Assembly (NCBI GenBank): GCA_016765435.1
Contig: JAESPY010000001.1
Span: 1-6,176 of the forward strand
DNA length: 6,176 bases
Direction: 5' to 3'
Source: Emcibacter sp.
GTDB lineage: Bacteria; Pseudomonadota; Alphaproteobacteria; Sphingomonadales; Emcibacteraceae
Part shown: in pieces, positions 4,868 to 6,176 of the stretch
Position numbering within the stretch: the first letter of the stretch is position 1
Layout of the letters: each line of letters opens with the position of its first letter
Translations under genes and position numbers: made by a program
Notes under the pieces: model-generated
What the model saw: the letters and a program-made list of their open reading frames with translations, nothing else
What the model was told of the DNA's origin: nothing
The model's database searches: none

Positions 4868-5124
4868 ATCAATTTTTCGATTATGTCTAAGAGCCTCGAA
4901 ACGTTGCGGCTATAATCTGATTGTTGGACCTCGTCTACTAACTCAGCAGCAGCCACTCTTAGCTCTAGAAGGTCAGCTGTGGTTTGATCTGAATGCCTCT
5001 TCAATATGTTAAACCCAGCCACAACCTGGTCACGCTGATGCTTTACTTTGGCGTAGGCTTCAGGGAGTACTGAGTCATACGTCTGACCGTCCATAATCTT
5101 TCCGTCACGGTGACCTTTAGGCAT
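4864..5124 (-). CDS. Small helical protein of unknown function, 86 aa
   Basis: I do not recognise this protein. The N-terminus is polar and basic (MPKGHRDGKIMDGQTYDSVL), and the rest, from about residue 23, looks like two long amphipathic helices (EAYAKVKHQRDQVVAGFNIL, then TADLLELRVAAAELVDEVQQ, ending SRLLDIIEKLI) that could pair as a coiled coil or a helical dimer. There is no signal peptide and no cysteine. The start ATG 5124-5122 is one base after the upstream stop and has AAGGAG (5132-5137) seven bases away, so it is firm. The stop overlaps the endolysin start in an ATGA. Its place just ahead of the lysozyme does not by itself imply a lysis role, because the whole block is one coupled unit. 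Confidence 0.8.
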   Translation of the reverse strand: MPKGHRDGKIMDGQTYDSVLPEAYAKVKHQRDQVVAGFNILKRHSDQTTADLLELRVAAAELVDEVQQSDYSRNVSRLLDIIEKLI

Positions 5125-5125
5125 T

Positions 5126-5302
5126 TTAGTTCTCCTTTTTATACTTCAAACCAAAGACTGCTATTAGGTGATCTACTAGATCTTCTGACTCACTTTCATT
5201 TAACCAGCACAAGGACTCGCCGTTCTCCGTCGTTACTCGTACCTCATATTCTTTATCAAGATGTGCAGCTACTAAGAATCCTCTAAACTCTAAATCATCC
5301 AT
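5126..5302 (-). CDS. Small acidic protein of unknown function, 58 aa
   Basis: I do not recognise this protein. It reads MDDLEFRGFLVAAHLDKEYE, then a strand-like VRVTTENGESLCWL, then an acidic helix (ESESEDLVDHLIAVFGL) and a basic end (KYKKEN). It is soluble, acidic overall and about the size of many early-phage host-takeover or inhibitor proteins, but nothing specific points to that. The frame is open upstream to an ATG at 5395, yet that would run 92 bases into the previous gene. ATG 5302-5300 is one base after the preceding stop and has GGAG seven bases upstream, so I use it. The 31 residues upstream (rich in Arg, Cys and Trp) look like read-through of another frame. Confidence 0.78.
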   Translation of the reverse strand: MDDLEFRGFLVAAHLDKEYEVRVTTENGESLCWLNESESEDLVDHLIAVFGLKYKKEN

Positions 5303-5303
5303 A

Positions 5304-5537
5304 TCAATTCTCCAAATAAGGTGAGAGCTGTCTAATTCTTTTCTGGGCTTCGATGAGTGTCCGACGCATCGACACCAACCCATCCGACTGACCATTATCT
5401 ATGATGCCATGCGTGTTCTTGGCAATGTCTATCCCTTGCTCAAGATAAGATTGGGCATCGTTCATTCGATCCAGCAGTTGCTGGTCTAGTTCGGCGTACG
5501 TCGCACGCTTCGCTTCCATTTGAATTGGTTGGCTCAT
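5304..5537 (-). CDS. Small helical protein of unknown function, 77 aa
   Basis: I do not recognise this protein. Residues about 7-40 form a polar amphipathic helix (MEAKRATYAELDQQLLDRMN, then DAQSYLEQGIDIA). A short glycine-containing turn (GIIDNGQSDG) follows, then a second helix rich in Arg and Gln (LVSMRRTLIEAQKRIRQLSP). This suggests a helical hairpin. There is no cysteine and no membrane segment. The start at ATG 5537-5535 forms an ATGA overlap with the small membrane-protein gene upstream, with AAGG a few bases before it; Met7 is a possible alternative. The stop lies one base before the next start. Confidence 0.75.
   Translation of the reverse strand: MSQPIQMEAKRATYAELDQQLLDRMNDAQSYLEQGIDIAKNTHGIIDNGQSDGLVSMRRTLIEAQKRIRQLSPYLEN
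5310..5313 (-). promoter_or_regulatory. Ribosome binding site deciding the start of the 58-aa gene at 5302
   Basis: GGAG on the minus strand, seven bases before ATG 5302-5300. It lies in the last codons of the upstream gene and favours this ATG over the in-frame ATG at 5395. Confidence 0.65.
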
Positions 5538-5740
5538 TCACCTTTCTCCATCACATCACTAACCGTCTCATATGAACTCCAAGGTAGTACTGCAAGTTGC
5601 CCTTCATGATAACGCTTCCAGTACTCCCAATCTTCATCCATAGCTAGCGTTAAGCAAGCGGTTGTACCTAACATGATTAGATTTAAAGGTAGAAATAGAA
5701 TCCTTAGTAAAACCCTCAACAATAATTTAATCGTCTTCAT
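5534..5740 (-). CDS. Small membrane protein, 68 aa (function unknown)
   Basis: After a basic start (MKTIK), residues about 6-34 are strongly hydrophobic (LLLRVLLRILFLPLNLIMLG, then TTACLTLAM), broken by two arginines and a proline. This gives one transmembrane helix, or a membrane hairpin around the proline. The tail (DEDWEYWKRYHEGQLAVLPW and onward to EKGE) is charged and aromatic. By the positive-inside rule the N-terminus should face the cytoplasm. It could be a holin or another membrane factor acting with the endolysin 670 bases downstream, but small membrane proteins with other roles are common in phage early regions. The start ATG 5740-5738 is in an ATGA overlap and has GAGG six bases upstream. 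Confidence 0.78.
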   Translation of the reverse strand: MKTIKLLLRVLLRILFLPLNLIMLGTTACLTLAMDEDWEYWKRYHEGQLAVLPWSSYETVSDVMEKGE

Positions 5741-6036
5741 ACCAAACCTCGCAATAATTCAATCAGTAGATCCATATCAGCAGCATTACCAAAACGTGCG
5801 GCGACCACTTCGGCCACGTCGCTCATCTCCATATCTTGCAGCAGCTTGGTGCCATCGATCTGTGCAAGTACGTGCGCTTCACCTAACTTTTCAATAAAAA
5901 TGGCGTCCTGCTTTACGCTGGTGTGCAGGCTGCCGTGGATTCTTACGGTGAATAGATCGCCGGTGCCTTGTACGATCTTTCCGTCGATCTCTATGCAACC
6001 AGCGACATCAAATTCTAGTGCGGTCTTCTTGGTCAT
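5737..6036 (-). CDS. Protein of unknown function, 99 aa
   Basis: I do not recognise this protein. The first ~50 residues alternate in a beta-strand manner (LEFDVAGCIEIDGKIVQGTG, then DLFTVRIHGSL). The second half is helical (TKLLQDMEMSDVAEVVAARF, then ADMDLLIELLRGLV), with acidic and hydrophobic residues. It looks like a small soluble beta-then-alpha protein with a single cysteine (14). The start ATG 6036-6034 overlaps the preceding stop in an ATGA and has AAGGG eight bases upstream, so it is well supported. The stop overlaps the membrane-protein gene. No catalytic motif is visible. Confidence 0.8.
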   Translation of the reverse strand: MTKKTALEFDVAGCIEIDGKIVQGTGDLFTVRIHGSLHTSVKQDAIFIEKLGEAHVLAQIDGTKLLQDMEMSDVAEVVAARFGNAADMDLLIELLRGLV

Positions 6037-6176
6037 TTTATTATCCCTTGCAGATCTTCATTTAGCTTATTAAGTTCGACACGCAATTTGTAAAAAGATT
6101 CATTCATAATCTGAGAAACTTCTATGCACCCGGCCAATTTATTTGGTGCCATGTTCACCGCCATATCAACACGCCA
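6033..6176 (-). CDS. Partial CDS, C-terminal 47 residues, unknown function
   Basis: An open frame enters from the right edge and ends at TGA 6035-6033, in an ATGA overlap with the next gene. The visible part ends with a helix-like, heptad-spaced stretch (SFYKLRVELNKLNEDLQGII). Methionines at visible residues 5 and 9 could be starts (ATG 6164-6162 or 6152-6150), so the gene may be only slightly truncated or not truncated at all; too little upstream sequence is present to find a ribosome binding site. No family is recognised. The evidence is the open frame and the characteristic junction. Confidence 0.65.
   Translation of the reverse strand, partial: WRVDMAVNMAPNKLAGCIEVSQIMNESFYKLRVELNKLNEDLQGIIK

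Noticed and set aside
5303..5395. N-terminal extension of the 58-aa gene to 5395
   Set aside because: It runs deep into the preceding gene; GGAG and a one-base junction support ATG 5302.

Overview
The window looks like an early/replication segment of a tailed bacteriophage (or a prophage carrying such a segment). All sixteen genes I can support lie on the minus strand, so transcription runs from high to low coordinates. They are packed almost without gaps, most are under 160 codons, and the recognisable ones are a phage-type family A DNA polymerase, a GH24 (T4-type) lysozyme, a RecB/Cas4-type PD-(D/E)XK nuclease and an RNase T/DnaQ-like exonuclease. No tRNA, rRNA, CRISPR array, IS element, integrase or structural gene is visible. 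I cannot name the host. If the 105-residue exported protein is a spanin, the host would be Gram-negative.

Layout in transcription order (high to low): the end of an unknown gene (6176-6033); five small unknown genes (6036-4864), one of them a membrane protein; the GH24 endolysin (4867-4406); a 134-residue phage-type protein of unknown function (4409-4005); a 105-residue protein with an N-terminal membrane segment or signal peptide (4001-3684); a 64-residue protein (3687-3493); the polymerase (3496-1607, TTG start); two small genes in the 272-base stretch after the polymerase (1610-1434 and 1432-1325, the second a single-helix membrane peptide); the PD-(D/E)XK nuclease (1334-669); a 77-residue protein (672-439); and the 5' part of a DEDD exonuclease running off the left edge (425-1).

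The genes tile so tightly that the region reads as one polycistronic, translationally coupled unit. Of 15 junctions, eight are ATGA overlaps, one is a TTGA overlap, three have one-base gaps, one a 3-base gap, one a 10-base overlap and one a 13-base gap. There is no room for an internal promoter or terminator outside coding sequence. The order lysozyme, polymerase, nuclease recalls the middle (replication) genes of T7-like phages, though the lysozyme and nuclease belong to different families from T7's.

Three things deserve most attention. The polymerase has leucine at the position equivalent to E. coli Pol I Phe762 and an unusual His-Asp-Ala motif C. The lysozyme keeps the catalytic glutamate but has histidine where T4 lysozyme has Thr26 and no clear equivalent of Asp20. 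Two very small genes fill what otherwise looks like an intergenic gap.
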